Below, one piece after another: positions 16,626 through 26,926 of a DNA stretch of 64,000 bases (positions within the stretch are counted from its first letter, which is position 1; each line of letters starts with the position of its first letter). Source of the DNA: Algoriphagus sanaruensis (GTDB lineage Bacteria > Bacteroidota > Bacteroidia > Cytophagales > Cyclobacteriaceae). The stretch is taken from the NCBI RefSeq assembly GCF_001593605.1, contig NZ_CP012836.1:372001-436000 (forward strand). Direction: 5' to 3'. Both the position numbers and the translations under genes were made by a program. The notes beneath the pieces are model-generated. The model did not search any database. It was not told the DNA's origin and worked only from the letters and a program-made list of their open reading frames with translations.

Positions 16626-18668
16626 CTAAGAATTCGGCCCACGTTGGATTTCTTCCAATCGCTTCTTGAGACCTTGCCATTCATCTCTCAACCTTGCAGC
16701 CTCCATGAAGTTCAATTCCTTGGCTGCCTTTTCCATTTGCTTTTGGGTTTGGGCGATTAGTTTTTCGAGTTTATCCTTACTTAAATACTGCACAACCGGA
16801 TCGGCAGCTAGTTGTGCTTCTCCTGGCATCGGTTCGGCATAAACTTTTGCATTTCGCTTGGAATCAGCCACCTTGGTTTGACCCATGATTTTGTCTCTCG
16901 ACTTGATGACGGTAGTCGGGGTAATTCCATTCTCTTCGTTGTAAGCCATTTGTAGGGACCTTCGTCGCCGAGTTTCATCGATAGCTGACTGCATGGATTC
17001 AGTAATTTTATCAGCATACATGATCACCCTTCCTTCGGAATTTCGAGCTGCCCGACCAATGGTCTGTACCAGAGAACGTTCATTTCGAAGAAACCCTTCC
17101 TTGTCTGCATCCAAAATCGCAACCAATGCAACCTCTGGCAAGTCAAGCCCCTCTCGAAGTAAGTTGACCCCCACAAGTACATCGAAAATCCCTAACCGAA
17201 GTTCTCTTAAAATTTCAACCCGATCGAGAGTTTTTACTTCTGAGTGAATATACCTGGATTTTACCCCAGCACGCTCTAGGAATTTCTGTAGTTCTTCAGC
17301 CATTCTTTTAGTAAGCGTTGTAACCAATACCCGCGCATCAGTTTTGATTGTTTGATCGATTTCCTCGAGCAAATCATCAATTTGATTTTGACTGGGACGC
17401 ACTTCAATGGTAGGATCTAAAAGTCCAGTTGGCCGGATGATTTGCTCTACCACTACCCCTTCAGTAAGTGCCAATTCATAATCAGCAGGAGTTGCGGAAA
17501 CATAAATCACCTGATTAGTCAACTGCTCAAACTCATCAAATTTCAAAGGCCGATTGTCTAATGCAGAAGGTAAACGGAATCCATAATCAACCAAATTCAC
17601 CTTTCTAGACCGGTCTCCCCCCCACATGGCTCTGATCTGAGGAACAGTGACGTGGCTTTCATCAATGACAAGTAAATAGTCGTCAGGGAAATAATCTAAC
17701 AAGCAGAAAGGTCGAGTTCCAGGTTTTCTTCGATCAAAATACCTCGAATAATTTTCTACGCCTGAGCAATAACCAAGTTCTCGGATCATTTCTAAATCAA
17801 ACTCAGTTCGCTCTTGAAGCCGTTTAGCTTCAATGAATTTTCCCTCTTTTTCGAAAAAATTGACTTGAGCGACCATGTCATCTTGAATCTCATGAATAGC
17901 AGTGTCAATGGTATCTCGACCAGTCACAAAGAGATTGGCAGGGAAAATAGAAATGATTTTTTCGTCCGAAAGCTTTTTTCCAGTGCTAGGTTCAATTCGT
18001 TGAATAGCCTCGATCTCATCCCCCCAGAAAAATATTCGATAGGCAAAATCCGCATAGGCAACAAAAATATCAACGGTATCCCCCTTCACCCGAAAGGTCC
18101 CATGGGTTAAATCTTGTTGGGTACGACTGTAAAGAATATCGACAAGTTTGAAGAGCAGCTGATTTCTAGGGATTCGATCTCCTTCTTGAAGCCGAACGAC
18201 ATTCTTTCCAAATTCCTCAGGATTTCCAATCCCATAAATGCATGAAACCGATGCGACTACAATTACATCCCTTCTACCAGAAAGCAAGGAAGAAGTGGCG
18301 CTCAGTCTGAGTTTTTCGATCTCTTCATTTATGCTAAGATCTTTTTCAATATAGGTTCCAGAACTCGGGATAAAGGCTTCTGGCTGATAATAGTCGTAAT
18401 AGGAGATAAAATATTCAACAGCATTTTCAGGAAAAAACTGTTTAAATTCTCCATAAAGCTGGGCCGCCAGTGTTTTGTTATGGCTCAAAACCAAGGTAGG
18501 GCGCTGGGTTTCTTGGATCAGATTGGCTACTGTAAACGTTTTCCCAGAACCGGTCACCCCAAGGAGAACTTGGGAGGGCTCTCCTCGCCTGATTCCTTCC
18601 GCCAATTGACGAATTGCCTCTGGTTGATCTCCTGTAGGTTGATATTCCGAAGTAAGTTTAAATTCCAT
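16626..18668 (-). CDS. uvrB: Excinuclease ABC subunit B
   Basis: 680 residues, typical for UvrB. Visible: Walker A ([13 protein letters not shown]), the beta-hairpin region that probes damaged DNA ([19 protein letters not shown]), the DEAD-like box (VIDESHV), helicase motifs V-VI ([24 protein letters not shown]) and the C-terminal UVR domain ([14 protein letters not shown]) that contacts UvrC. UvrB loads on DNA with UvrA, verifies the lesion and recruits UvrC for the two incisions in nucleotide-excision repair. First gene of a probable two-gene unit with the AlbA_2 gene. I see no clear SOS box in the 58 bases upstream. Confidence 0.97.
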   Translation of the reverse strand: MEFKLTSEYQPTGDQPEAIRQLAEGIRRGEPSQVLLGVTGSGKTFTVANLIQETQRPTLVLSHNKTLAAQLYGEFKQFFPENAVEYFISYYDYYQPEAFIPSSGTYIEKDLSINEEIEKLRLSATSSLLSGRRDVIVVASVSCIYGIGNPEEFGKNVVRLQEGDRIPRNQLLFKLVDILYSRTQQDLTHGTFRVKGDTVDIFVAYADFAYRIFFWGDEIEAIQRIEPSTGKKLSDEKIISIFPANLFVTGRDTIDTAIHEIQDDMVAQVNFFEKEGKFIEAKRLQERTEFDLEMIRELGYCSGVENYSRYFDRRKPGTRPFCLLDYFPDDYLLVIDESHVTVPQIRAMWGGDRSRKVNLVDYGFRLPSALDNRPLKFDEFEQLTNQVIYVSATPADYELALTEGVVVEQIIRPTGLLDPTIEVRPSQNQIDDLLEEIDQTIKTDARVLVTTLTKRMAEELQKFLERAGVKSRYIHSEVKTLDRVEILRELRLGIFDVLVGVNLLREGLDLPEVALVAILDADKEGFLRNERSLVQTIGRAARNSEGRVIMYADKITESMQSAIDETRRRRSLQMAYNEENGITPTTVIKSRDKIMGQTKVADSKRNAKVYAEPMPGEAQLAADPVVQYLSKDKLEKLIAQTQKQMEKAAKELNFMEAARLRDEWQGLKKRLEEIQRGPNS

Positions 18669-18726
18669 ACGATTTACTCAACACCTTTCACAAGCCAAAT
18701 GGTTTAAAACTCCAAGATTTTGAAAA

Positions 18727-19902
18727 CTACCTTCTTGCCAATTGGTAATACAGGAAATTGGAACGAAGGATAATAACCAGAAATAGAGGCACTAATGAGG
18801 GGTGAAAAGATTGAATTCCAGTAATCCATATCACCAAAGCAATGACCGCTCCGACAAGGGTTGCTAATAAATATGATGAAACCCATGAAGGCGTTTGTTT
18901 TTTAGCCAATCCCCAAACCAAGGCAAGATGTCCAGGAAATGCCCACAGGATATTCCAATTCCATTGAGTGGCCGAATGATCTGTGAAAAACCATAGGAAG
19001 AAAACAACCCATCCTAAAAGTCCCAAAATAGAAAACAATCCAAGATCAATGCCTTTAAACAGCCTTTGTTTCTTTTTCCCCAAAAAAGTGAAAATCCCAA
19101 TTACAATTGCAACTACCCATAAAACCAAGTAAGGATTCATAATTTCCATTCCGGTTTCGGTCTCTGGATAAGAAAGAATTACCCTAGATTCCATCACCAA
19201 AGGCCGAGTAGGACCATCACCTTCAATCGTAGCATTCGCAAATGCCTTTTCCATGTAATCTGGTAAAAATTGCTTTTCTCTATCAGAGGCATTTCGATCA
19301 ATAACTGCACCCAAAGCCAAATCTATCCCCAGATCAGCCCATGGCAAGGGATACACATATTCATCGATTAGATTTCTAAATGTCTTTTCTGAAGAATCTG
19401 AAGGAGTATTCCATACCAAAGATTTCCCGATGGCTATCTCAAAAGCATCTCTAACCTTGGTCGCACAGTTGTTGAAAAAGAAATCGTATTTATAAAAGCG
19501 CCTTGCCGGATCGTAGAGGGCATTTAAATGCTGAATTAAAAAGTCTTTTTGCTCGGAATTCAAATCCAAAACCTGCTCGCGAACCCCTCTTTTGTAATAA
19601 TCATACTCCACTATAAATCGATCATAAGTAGTGATGCTGAGCATATAGTTCAATTTCCCCGTTACAAACTTCCCATAGAAGTTAGGGGTATCAAAATCAA
19701 AGGTTCCAAAATTGAACACCAAGTCTTGACCAGTTGAACCGATTTGCCTCACTCGAATTGCACTATGACCAAAACTGGAGTACAATTCCTTGCCTGGATC
19801 ACAAGTCAGCAAACTGACTTCATATACTTGAGCACTCAATGAAGATAAAATGCTAGTAATCAGGAAAATTGTAAGTACTAGTTTTTTATTATTCAAGATC
19901 AT
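18727..19902 (-). CDS. Lnb/DUF4105-domain membrane protein
   Basis: 391 residues with a signal peptide (LTIFLITSILSSLSAQ). Residues ~22-190 form a DUF4105/Lnb N-terminal periplasmic domain with LYSSFGHSAIRV (conserved His) and FFFNNCATKVRD (conserved Cys). About five membrane segments follow (from YLVLWVVAIVIGIFTFLG to LVPLFLVIILRSNFLYYQL). Lnb of Gram-positives is an intramolecular lipoprotein acyltransferase that uses a His-Cys pair. In Bacteroidota the family is widespread but its role is not settled; a lipid or lipoprotein function in the periplasm is inference. Divergent from the T9SS gene at 19941, with 38 bases between. Confidence 0.75.
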   Translation of the reverse strand: MILNNKKLVLTIFLITSILSSLSAQVYEVSLLTCDPGKELYSSFGHSAIRVRQIGSTGQDLVFNFGTFDFDTPNFYGKFVTGKLNYMLSITTYDRFIVEYDYYKRGVREQVLDLNSEQKDFLIQHLNALYDPARRFYKYDFFFNNCATKVRDAFEIAIGKSLVWNTPSDSSEKTFRNLIDEYVYPLPWADLGIDLALGAVIDRNASDREKQFLPDYMEKAFANATIEGDGPTRPLVMESRVILSYPETETGMEIMNPYLVLWVVAIVIGIFTFLGKKKQRLFKGIDLGLFSILGLLGWVVFFLWFFTDHSATQWNWNILWAFPGHLALVWGLAKKQTPSWVSSYLLATLVGAVIALVIWITGIQSFHPSLVPLFLVIILRSNFLYYQLARR

Positions 19903-19940
19903 TTTTTAACTTATAGTTAGTTTTTTGAACCTAATTTTTT

Positions 19941-22217
19941 ATGAAAAGAGGAATAAATTTTTCCAGACCGGGAGTATTTTTTTCATGCCGAATATACAGG
20001 ATATTCTTGGCAGTTGGATTCCTTTGGATTCATACCACAATCCTCCTCGCGCAAGAAATTGGCGCATATAAAACGATTACTAGTGGACCTTTCAATCAAA
20101 TCTCCACTTGGTCAGAATGGAATGGTTCAAGTTGGATTTCCGCGACTACAATTCCCGATCAATCTCGAAATATTTATATTGATCAAAACCACACACTCAC
20201 TTTAACTTCCGACGGAGAAGTAAAAAGTGTTTTCATAAATGCCCAAACAGGTGCAGGTCAAAAATTAAACCTGAATGGATTCAATTTGGATGTTTATGGA
20301 ACCCTTGAGGCCTTTTCTGGCGCTGCTCCGGGAACTCCTGAAAATGCTTGGACTAGCCAAAATTGGATCGGAAATTCTTCAACTAGCACAATCACATTCA
20401 AAGGAACAAGTCGAGTAATTATCAATAAAAACAGTTGGAGTGCGCAGACGACCCAAAGTAGATTTAGTGTCATTTTTGATCCTAGGCCCGGAAATACATT
20501 GACAATTGAATCACCTTTAAAAGCAGTATCTTTTACTGTAAGGTCTGGAACCCTTCTCCAAAAGCTGGATACAAGTGTCATTCCCAATGTATGCAATACT
20601 CTGTCCTTTAACACTGAAACCGCCTTCTATGGGTCAGGTCCATTTGGAGAAATGATCATTGAAGATGGAGCTACTTTTATCAGCGAGTGCAATGCAACTA
20701 TTTTAAACCGATCAACCAGTGGCTCGGTCAGTGCACTAAACTTTGACCTCCAAAACGGAGGAAACCTTATTTTGGAAGGTAGCGCACCATTAATAGAAAC
20801 CGCTAATTTCCAGCTCAATGGCACAATTATCTATCGAAATGGAACTCTTTTAAAATCATTCCTCTCTAGCTCATTCCCAGATGCAACTGCTCCAATTTCA
20901 ATTCGAAATACAGAAATACAGGGTCTCCACAATGTAATTCTTCCCTCATTTCTTCTGATTCGCGGCAATATGACTTCCTCAGGTGGAGGAAACTTTATTG
21001 CCACAAATTCTCAATTGACCTTTTCGGGTTCCAACTTTCAGACTGTTTCAGGCTTTGCGCTCAATACCCTAGATCTGAGTATTTCAAAAACTGCTGGTCT
21101 TGTTTCATTTAATTCAGACCTGCGGATTCAACGGAACTTCAACTTATCTAGCGGAATTATTGATCTGAATGGAAAAAATCTCTCAATCAATGAAGGTGGA
21201 ATAGGAACCTACACCTATACTACCGGCTGGTGGCAAAATGTGGGAAAGTTGACTTTATTCAATATCCCAAGTACCCTGGACTTGAAACTTCCCTTCAAAG
21301 ATCTAGCAAACCAAGGGGTTCGAACGATTCAATTACTTGGAAATTCTACTGGAGGCAATCTTTCAGTACAGTTTTTTGAGTTTGAAGGAGCTAACAATGA
21401 TCCCAATTATTCAGATTTGGATGGGACGCCTATTTTGTATCAACTATATAGCTTCTTTCGTTTTTCAGATTTAACTCCTAATCCTCAATCTATTGAACTA
21501 CGGATTTCCGCAGATAGCCTGATTGTTGACAACGTGGATGATCTAAGAATTGTGGGCACTGGGGTTGCTGCGCCCGGAACTCATCTTTCGGGTCAAAATC
21601 CGGGACTATGGGCCCGAAGATCATTGACATGGAGTGACTTGGAAAATCAAAATCTGACCATTGGTAGTTTTCGAGAATTTTCAATCCTGCCTATTTCATG
21701 GCTTGATTTTCAAGTTCAGGCAAATTCCAATGGAAATCTTCTTAGATGGACCATCGAACATGACAATGAATTCGGGGAATTCGAACTATTCAGAAGCGAG
21801 GGAGCTGAATTAAACTGGGAAAAAATAGGAAGTCTTGCCATGACTCAAGAGCATGATTATGCTTATTTAGATACTGAATCCACCTTATTTGAAAGTTATT
21901 TTTATAGAATTGGTTTTCTAAATAGCGACTCCACATACTCATGGAGTCCAGTCAGACGAGTTTCCAACCAAAAGGAAAATCCTGGAAATCTAACCATCTT
22001 ACCAAATCCTTATTTGTCGGGTGAAGTCCATTTCATCACCCCTAATTCAGAAGATGGTATCGTTCAGGTGCAAAATCACCTTGGCCAAGTGTTAGCCAAC
22101 TTTCCCTCCACCATGCTCATTTCAACTAGCTTCTTTGAAAATTTAGCTCCTGGCCTCTACTATGTTCAGGTAATGGGTTTAAAAAACCGCTACTCAGGAA
22201 GATTATGGAAGCGATAG
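19941..22217 (+). CDS. T9SS-secreted surface protein
   Basis: 758 residues. The signal peptide has an unusually long basic n-region (MKRGINFSRPGVFFSCRIYR) before IFLAVGFLWIHTTILLAQ. The body (residues ~40-570) is repetitive, strand-rich and Asn/Ser-rich, with phrases such as TLTSDGEVKSVFINAQTGAG and FNLSSGIIDLNGKNL, of the kind seen in 'G8-like' or beta-helix surface proteins. Near residue 590 it carries the same pre-CTD module as the 1-8.5 kb array (ILPISWLDF, FELFRSEG, YFYRIGF) and then a type-A T9SS sorting domain (LPNPYLSGEV, ending RYSGRLWKR). A distant paralogue of the array; ligand unknown. Confidence 0.8.
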   Translation: MKRGINFSRPGVFFSCRIYRIFLAVGFLWIHTTILLAQEIGAYKTITSGPFNQISTWSEWNGSSWISATTIPDQSRNIYIDQNHTLTLTSDGEVKSVFINAQTGAGQKLNLNGFNLDVYGTLEAFSGAAPGTPENAWTSQNWIGNSSTSTITFKGTSRVIINKNSWSAQTTQSRFSVIFDPRPGNTLTIESPLKAVSFTVRSGTLLQKLDTSVIPNVCNTLSFNTETAFYGSGPFGEMIIEDGATFISECNATILNRSTSGSVSALNFDLQNGGNLILEGSAPLIETANFQLNGTIIYRNGTLLKSFLSSSFPDATAPISIRNTEIQGLHNVILPSFLLIRGNMTSSGGGNFIATNSQLTFSGSNFQTVSGFALNTLDLSISKTAGLVSFNSDLRIQRNFNLSSGIIDLNGKNLSINEGGIGTYTYTTGWWQNVGKLTLFNIPSTLDLKLPFKDLANQGVRTIQLLGNSTGGNLSVQFFEFEGANNDPNYSDLDGTPILYQLYSFFRFSDLTPNPQSIELRISADSLIVDNVDDLRIVGTGVAAPGTHLSGQNPGLWARRSLTWSDLENQNLTIGSFREFSILPISWLDFQVQANSNGNLLRWTIEHDNEFGEFELFRSEGAELNWEKIGSLAMTQEHDYAYLDTESTLFESYFYRIGFLNSDSTYSWSPVRRVSNQKENPGNLTILPNPYLSGEVHFITPNSEDGIVQVQNHLGQVLANFPSTMLISTSFFENLAPGLYYVQVMGLKNRYSGRLWKR

Positions 22218-22279
22218 GATTTTTTATTTTCCAAATCTCTGATTTTCCTATCTTCATTCCCTGACAAAAACCCAAACCT

Positions 22280-23593
22280 ATGACCATATTCTATGTCCTA
22301 ATCAGTATCGCCATTTTGGTTCTGCTGATTGTCTGGGCAAAACTCAACCCTTTTCTTGCCTTTTTGGTGGCTGCAATCTCCGGTGGGCTACTCCTTGGAC
22401 TTCCAGCTGATCAAGTTGCCAAATCAATTCAAAAAGGTATGGGGGCTCTACTGGGAGATTTAGTAATCGTAATCGTAACTGGAGCCATGTTGGGCAAACT
22501 CGTCGCAGAAAGCGGAGCAGCTCAACGAATTGCAGGCTTTTTGATGAAAATTTTTGGGGAAAAATACATCACATGGGCCATGTCATTTACGGGCTTGATT
22601 GTAGGTATACCCCTATTTTATAATGTGGGATTTGTCCTCTTGGTCCCATTAGCTTTTACCATTTCTTATCAATATAGACTTCCTGCAGTCTATGTAGGGA
22701 TGCCCTTACTTGCAGCTCTATCTGTTACTCACGGATTCCTCCCGCCTCATCCATCACCTGCAGCACTAGTAGCTCAGTTTGATGCCAATATGGGTCTGAC
22801 GTTATTCTACGGATTCTTGATTGCCATCCCAACCATCATCTTGGCAGGTCCTGTTTTTGCTCCATTTTTAAAAAACATTAAAGCAAAGCCTCTCAAAACA
22901 TTTCAATCTGATCCCAAGCCCGAACATGAGCTTCCTGGGATCGGAAACAGCTTATTTACAGCCCTTCTTCCTGTTTTCTTGTTGATTGGAACCACTGCTT
23001 TAAATCTTAATTGGGAAGAAAATGGATCATTTTCTCCTGTGATTAAATTGATCTCAGATCCGAGTACCGTCATGTTGATTTCTTTGCTATTCGCCACCTT
23101 TTCGCTGGGGATAAGCCGAAAAGAATCCATGACCAAGCTTATGGACATTTACACGGATGCAACAAAAGATATTGCTATGATTCTTTTGATCGTGGCAGGT
23201 GCGGGAGCTTTGAAACAAATATTTACAGATACTGGCGTTAGCCAGGAGCTAGCTGATGGGTTGAAAACTTGGGATATGCATCCTTTGATTTTGGCGTGGT
23301 TAATTACTGCCGTGATCCGAATTTGTGTTGGGTCAGCTACGGTAGCGGGATTGACTACAGCAGGGATAATCGCTCCAATGGTCGATACTATGGGAGTAGA
23401 TCCCAACCTCCTTGTACTTTCCATCGGAGCAGGTAGCCTGGTACTTTCTCACTTCAATGATGGCGGCTTTTGGATGTACAAAGAATACTTTAATGTCAGT
23501 GTAAAGGACACTCTTAAATCCTGGACACTCATGGAAACCTTAGTGGCCTTGGCGGGATTGGTGGGAGTTCTTATTCTAGATTTAATCATATAA
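22280..23593 (+). CDS. GntP-family permease (gluconate/D-serine type proton symporter)
   Basis: 437 residues with about 12 hydrophobic segments. Family features include GLIVGIPLFYNVGFVLL, HGFLPPHPSPAAL and AVIRICVGSATVAGLTTAGI, all in the expected order for GntP transporters. Members carry gluconate, related sugar acids or D-serine together with protons. The next gene, 14 bases on, encodes a RidA-family protein and is probably cotranscribed. RidA removes reactive enamines formed by PLP enzymes on amino acids, so an amino-acid substrate such as D-serine is at least as plausible here as gluconate (inference). No kinase or dehydratase gene is adjacent. Confidence 0.85.
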   Translation: MTIFYVLISIAILVLLIVWAKLNPFLAFLVAAISGGLLLGLPADQVAKSIQKGMGALLGDLVIVIVTGAMLGKLVAESGAAQRIAGFLMKIFGEKYITWAMSFTGLIVGIPLFYNVGFVLLVPLAFTISYQYRLPAVYVGMPLLAALSVTHGFLPPHPSPAALVAQFDANMGLTLFYGFLIAIPTIILAGPVFAPFLKNIKAKPLKTFQSDPKPEHELPGIGNSLFTALLPVFLLIGTTALNLNWEENGSFSPVIKLISDPSTVMLISLLFATFSLGISRKESMTKLMDIYTDATKDIAMILLIVAGAGALKQIFTDTGVSQELADGLKTWDMHPLILAWLITAVIRICVGSATVAGLTTAGIIAPMVDTMGVDPNLLVLSIGAGSLVLSHFNDGGFWMYKEYFNVSVKDTLKSWTLMETLVALAGLVGVLILDLII

Positions 23594-23607
23594 CCAGTTT
23601 AAAATAG

Positions 23608-24072
23608 ATGGAAACAGCAGAAATTAATTTTCAAAAATTAGGCTTGGAATTGCCTCCGGCCCCAAAACCACTTGGTGTCTATAAGCCTTGCCTTATCGAT
23701 GGAAAATACCTTTACTTATCCGGTCATGGAACCGTCCAGTCAGATGGATCATTGATCATTGGAAGAATCGGAGAGGATATGGATATGGAGCAGGGGAAAC
23801 TTGCGGCCCGTCAAGTAGGGTTAGCTATGCTAGCTACTATCAAAGCCAATATTGGGTCATTGGATAAAATCAAACGAGTAGTTAAGGTTCTCGGAATGGT
23901 AAATTGTGTGTCTTCCTTTGAAAGACACCCCTATATCATCAATGGCTGTAGTGAATTGTTTGCTGCGGTTTGGGGAGAAGAAAATGGAATTGGAGTCCGG
24001 TCTGCTGTAGGTATGGGTTCCTTACCTGATAATATTCCTGTTGAAATTGAGGCTTTATTTGAATTAGCCTAA
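23608..24072 (+). CDS. RidA (YjgF/YER057c/UK114) family protein
   Basis: 154 residues, slightly longer than the ~128 of archetypal RidA and like the longer subgroup that starts with a KLG-type stretch. Visible: LYLSGHGTVQSDGSL, AARQVGLAMLATIKANIGSLDKIKRVVK and GVRSAVGMGSLPDNIPVEIEALF, whose Arg corresponds to the catalytic Arg of RidA enamine/imine deaminases. RidA proteins form trimers in the cytoplasm and hydrolyse 2-aminoacrylate and similar intermediates. It is second in the unit with the GntP permease. Its stop overlaps by three bases the stop of the convergent transglycosylase gene. Confidence 0.85.
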   Translation: METAEINFQKLGLELPPAPKPLGVYKPCLIDGKYLYLSGHGTVQSDGSLIIGRIGEDMDMEQGKLAARQVGLAMLATIKANIGSLDKIKRVVKVLGMVNCVSSFERHPYIINGCSELFAAVWGEENGIGVRSAVGMGSLPDNIPVEIEALFELA

Positions 24073-25463
24073 GGGTTCACCAACGTTCGATAAGAGTGGT
24101 AAAGAGATAAAATATCCCGTACATAATTCACCGCGATATGGCCTTTGGCATAACCGCTTTTCACCATAGGATCCCGATAAAACTCGGGATCACTTTTTAG
24201 ATTTAAAAAATAGGCGACATCTTTCCAAGACCTGGTATTTTTTCCATACTTCAGGGTAAGCCTCCAAGCATCTTCCACATGACCTTGACCAATGTTGTAG
24301 GAAGCCAAAATAAACTTTATCCGCTCATTAGAATCAGGCACTCGCTCCCTCCAAAACCGATCTAGGTATTGTAAATATCTAACTCCTCCTCGTAGGGACT
24401 GAATAGGGTCATTGGGATTAGTAACTCCAAAGCGTTCCAAAGTCGCTGGCATCAATTGAAGTAATCCTTCTGCACCGGCATAGGAAACAGCAGTCGTATC
24501 AAATCCACTTTCCTTATAGACTAAGGCAGCCAATAATCTCCAGTCCCAGCCTAATTCTGCCGCATTTTCTTGAATTATTTCATCATATACAGAAATCCTA
24601 TTTCCTGCCAATGAAGAAAACTGACTATTTGTTCGATAGTAATTATTCCTCGGGCTTAGAAAATACTTGGTGTATAAATCTGGAATAAATCGCTTTTGCT
24701 TATCCTCAAGCCATGAATCAATTTCAATTAATAGGTTGGGAGAATTTTTCCGCACTGCCCAAGCAACCTGACCTTCCTCGGAAAGCTTTAGGGAAATATC
24801 CAATCCTTCATAATAAGTAGCATTGACCTGAGCTATATTCTTATCCGCCACTGTCCAGTCAATCGACCCATCAGCTACCTGATCAATTAAATTTTCTTCA
24901 TGATCAGCGACTTCCTGAATCACAAAATCTAATTGAAGGGAATCACGAAGTGTACAGAGCTGTCCTTTATAGACCGTTCCTTTTCGAATAAATACGGTGT
25001 CTTGAGCAAGATCTTCCCAAGTAAGCTTGGGCTTGTCTTTCATTTTTCGAGAAACCAAGACGGTGCTCATCTTTCCCAAGGGTTGAGTAAATGTGACTTC
25101 TTCTTCCCTTGAATCAGTTTTTTCTAGGTTTAATGCGAGGATATCAACTTTTCCATTCTCTAAAAAATCAAAGGCTTGATCAATTTCGCCCACCACAACG
25201 AATTCCACTTGTACCCCAAGCCTTTTTCCCAAATCCCTCAGAAGTTCAAATTCATACCCCATTCTTCTACCTCGGTAGATGTAATAAGAGGTGGAATTAT
25301 TATCCACTGCAGCTCGGATAGTACCACGGGATTTTATTCCCTGCAGATCTAATACGTAAGGGTCTTCGAAAAAACGCCCAAAACGGCCTTCGAGAAAAGT
25401 ACATTGAACGCCGAAGAGCAATATAGTGACTAAGGAAAGAAAGAGAACCGTGGCCTTTTTCAT
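24069..25463 (-). CDS. mltF: MltF-type membrane-bound lytic transglycosylase
   Basis: 464 residues. The N-terminus (KKATVLFLSLVTILLFGVQC) is a signal peptide ending in a Cys at 21 that could be lipidated, although the lipobox is not standard. Residues ~40-270 are a periplasmic solute-binding-type domain (GTIRAAVDNNSTSYYIYRGRRMGYEFELL). Residues ~290-450 are an SLT lytic transglycosylase domain with the catalytic Glu in ALVYKESGFD, then AGAEGLLQLMPAT and ASYNIGQGHV. MltF cleaves peptidoglycan glycan strands and forms 1,6-anhydro ends; the binding-type domain modulates activity. Single gene by context. Confidence 0.88.
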   Translation of the reverse strand: MKKATVLFLSLVTILLFGVQCTFLEGRFGRFFEDPYVLDLQGIKSRGTIRAAVDNNSTSYYIYRGRRMGYEFELLRDLGKRLGVQVEFVVVGEIDQAFDFLENGKVDILALNLEKTDSREEEVTFTQPLGKMSTVLVSRKMKDKPKLTWEDLAQDTVFIRKGTVYKGQLCTLRDSLQLDFVIQEVADHEENLIDQVADGSIDWTVADKNIAQVNATYYEGLDISLKLSEEGQVAWAVRKNSPNLLIEIDSWLEDKQKRFIPDLYTKYFLSPRNNYYRTNSQFSSLAGNRISVYDEIIQENAAELGWDWRLLAALVYKESGFDTTAVSYAGAEGLLQLMPATLERFGVTNPNDPIQSLRGGVRYLQYLDRFWRERVPDSNERIKFILASYNIGQGHVEDAWRLTLKYGKNTRSWKDVAYFLNLKSDPEFYRDPMVKSGYAKGHIAVNYVRDILSLYHSYRTLVNP

Positions 25464-25551
25464 GCAAAGGGGGAAACCCCGTATAGTTCAATTCGCAATT
25501 GGCAAAGCCTGTGCCAAAATAAAAATAAAGTCAACTCGGTAAAAAGCAAAT

Positions 25552-25584
25552 AAAAAACGGAAGTCGATTTGACTTCCGTTTTTT
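25552..25584. terminator. Terminator of the efflux operon
   Basis: A perfect 14-bp stem (25552-25565 with 25571-25584) has A and T runs on both sides. It begins one base after the tolC-family stop codon and lies before the mltF start. Confidence 0.88.
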
Positions 25585-25585
25585 A

Positions 25586-26926
25586 TCAATTTGAAGCAGG
25601 TTGAAAATCTTCCGTGAGGTTTTCGAAGAATATTTTCCCCGAAAGACGCAGAAGCTCAATTTCCTGTTCTTTGATATTATAAATCGAAGTAATCAATCGG
25701 GTTTGAGCAGTCAACAAATTTTCTTGAGCGTCTCTAAACTCCAAATAGGAAGCTATTCCCAACCGGAATCTCTCAAGAGCAATTGCTGTGTTTTCGCTAG
25801 CAACCTCAAAGTTATTTTTCTCGATCTCTAATAGGCGCAGGTTATTTTGATAGGTATTAAATGCCCGCTGAATATCTGACCGTAATTGGATTTCAAGTTG
25901 TTCTACGGCATTATCTTGAATCCGTTGATTCACTTTTGCACTTTGAATTCGTCGACTCAAGGTAAATCCACTAAACAAATTGAAGGTAATATTTCCACCA
26001 TAGCTGAAACCCTCACGTTGATTTTGAATCAAAAATCCAGCATCAGAATTAAGTGTATTATTGGCATAAGTTCCATTCAGATTTAAAACAGGGAGCCTTT
26101 GAGCCTGCAATTCTCTGATTTGAAGAAATGCGACATTTTTTTGCCTTTGGCTAATCAGTAATTGCTTATTTTCCAAGAAAGCATTGTCTTCAAGCTCTCC
26201 CAAGGACAAAATCTGATCTACACGAATGGTATCATTAATTTGAAACTCGGTACTTGGATCTACCGCCAGAAGCTGATTAAGATTTACCCTTGCATTTTGA
26301 ATTACTTGCTCTTGGGTCAATAAAAGACTGGAATCTGCATTATAGTCCACTTGGGCCGTCAGAAAATCTCTTTTCCCCGCACCTCCCAATTCATATTGTG
26401 CTCTGGCAATTTCCAATCGGTCTTTACTCAACTTAAGCGTTTGCTTCAATACTTGATAGCGCTGTAGTTCCAAAATCAATCGATAGTAAGCAGTAGAAAT
26501 TCCGGCGACGGTATTCTCAACGACCACTTTCGACTCCAACTCCCCGATTTCAGCCAATTGACCAAGCCTTTTGATGGAGACCAAAACATCAGTCCGGAAC
26601 CCATAGACACCAGCGACATTGAAGTTTTCATTTCTAGATTTTGCATTATCGATTTGTCTTGGCGCAGGGTCATTGACAAACTTCTGAGTGACATCTTCGG
26701 TACTGAAGGATCGCAAGTAGGTAGAGTTCACTGTTGGAAGTAATGCTCCCATTCCAGTTTTTCTCTCCAAGTCTCTCAACTCTGCATTATCGAAAGCAAT
26801 CTTTACCTGAAGATTATTCTCCAAGCCAAGTTGAATGGCTTTTTCCAGATCTAGATTTTCTTGAGCAAAAAGACCTTTCCCTGTTCCGAGAAGGAATACT
26901 AGTAGAATTATGGTTAATCTTTTCAT
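25586..26926 (-). CDS. TolC-family outer-membrane efflux protein
   Basis: 446 residues with a signal peptide (LTIILLVFLLGTGKGLFAQ) and two outer-membrane-efflux-protein repeats. Visible are the usual long heptad-like helices (LDLEKAIQLGLENNLQVKI, then LEIARAQYELGGAGKRDFLTAQ and its second-half counterpart ALERFRLGIASYLEFRDAQ). It forms the trimeric outer-membrane duct of a tripartite pump. Its ATG overlaps the stop of the RND gene by one base (TAATG), so translation is likely coupled. Last gene of the four-gene operon. Confidence 0.92.
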   Translation of the reverse strand: MKRLTIILLVFLLGTGKGLFAQENLDLEKAIQLGLENNLQVKIAFDNAELRDLERKTGMGALLPTVNSTYLRSFSTEDVTQKFVNDPAPRQIDNAKSRNENFNVAGVYGFRTDVLVSIKRLGQLAEIGELESKVVVENTVAGISTAYYRLILELQRYQVLKQTLKLSKDRLEIARAQYELGGAGKRDFLTAQVDYNADSSLLLTQEQVIQNARVNLNQLLAVDPSTEFQINDTIRVDQILSLGELEDNAFLENKQLLISQRQKNVAFLQIRELQAQRLPVLNLNGTYANNTLNSDAGFLIQNQREGFSYGGNITFNLFSGFTLSRRIQSAKVNQRIQDNAVEQLEIQLRSDIQRAFNTYQNNLRLLEIEKNNFEVASENTAIALERFRLGIASYLEFRDAQENLLTAQTRLITSIYNIKEQEIELLRLSGKIFFENLTEDFQPASN

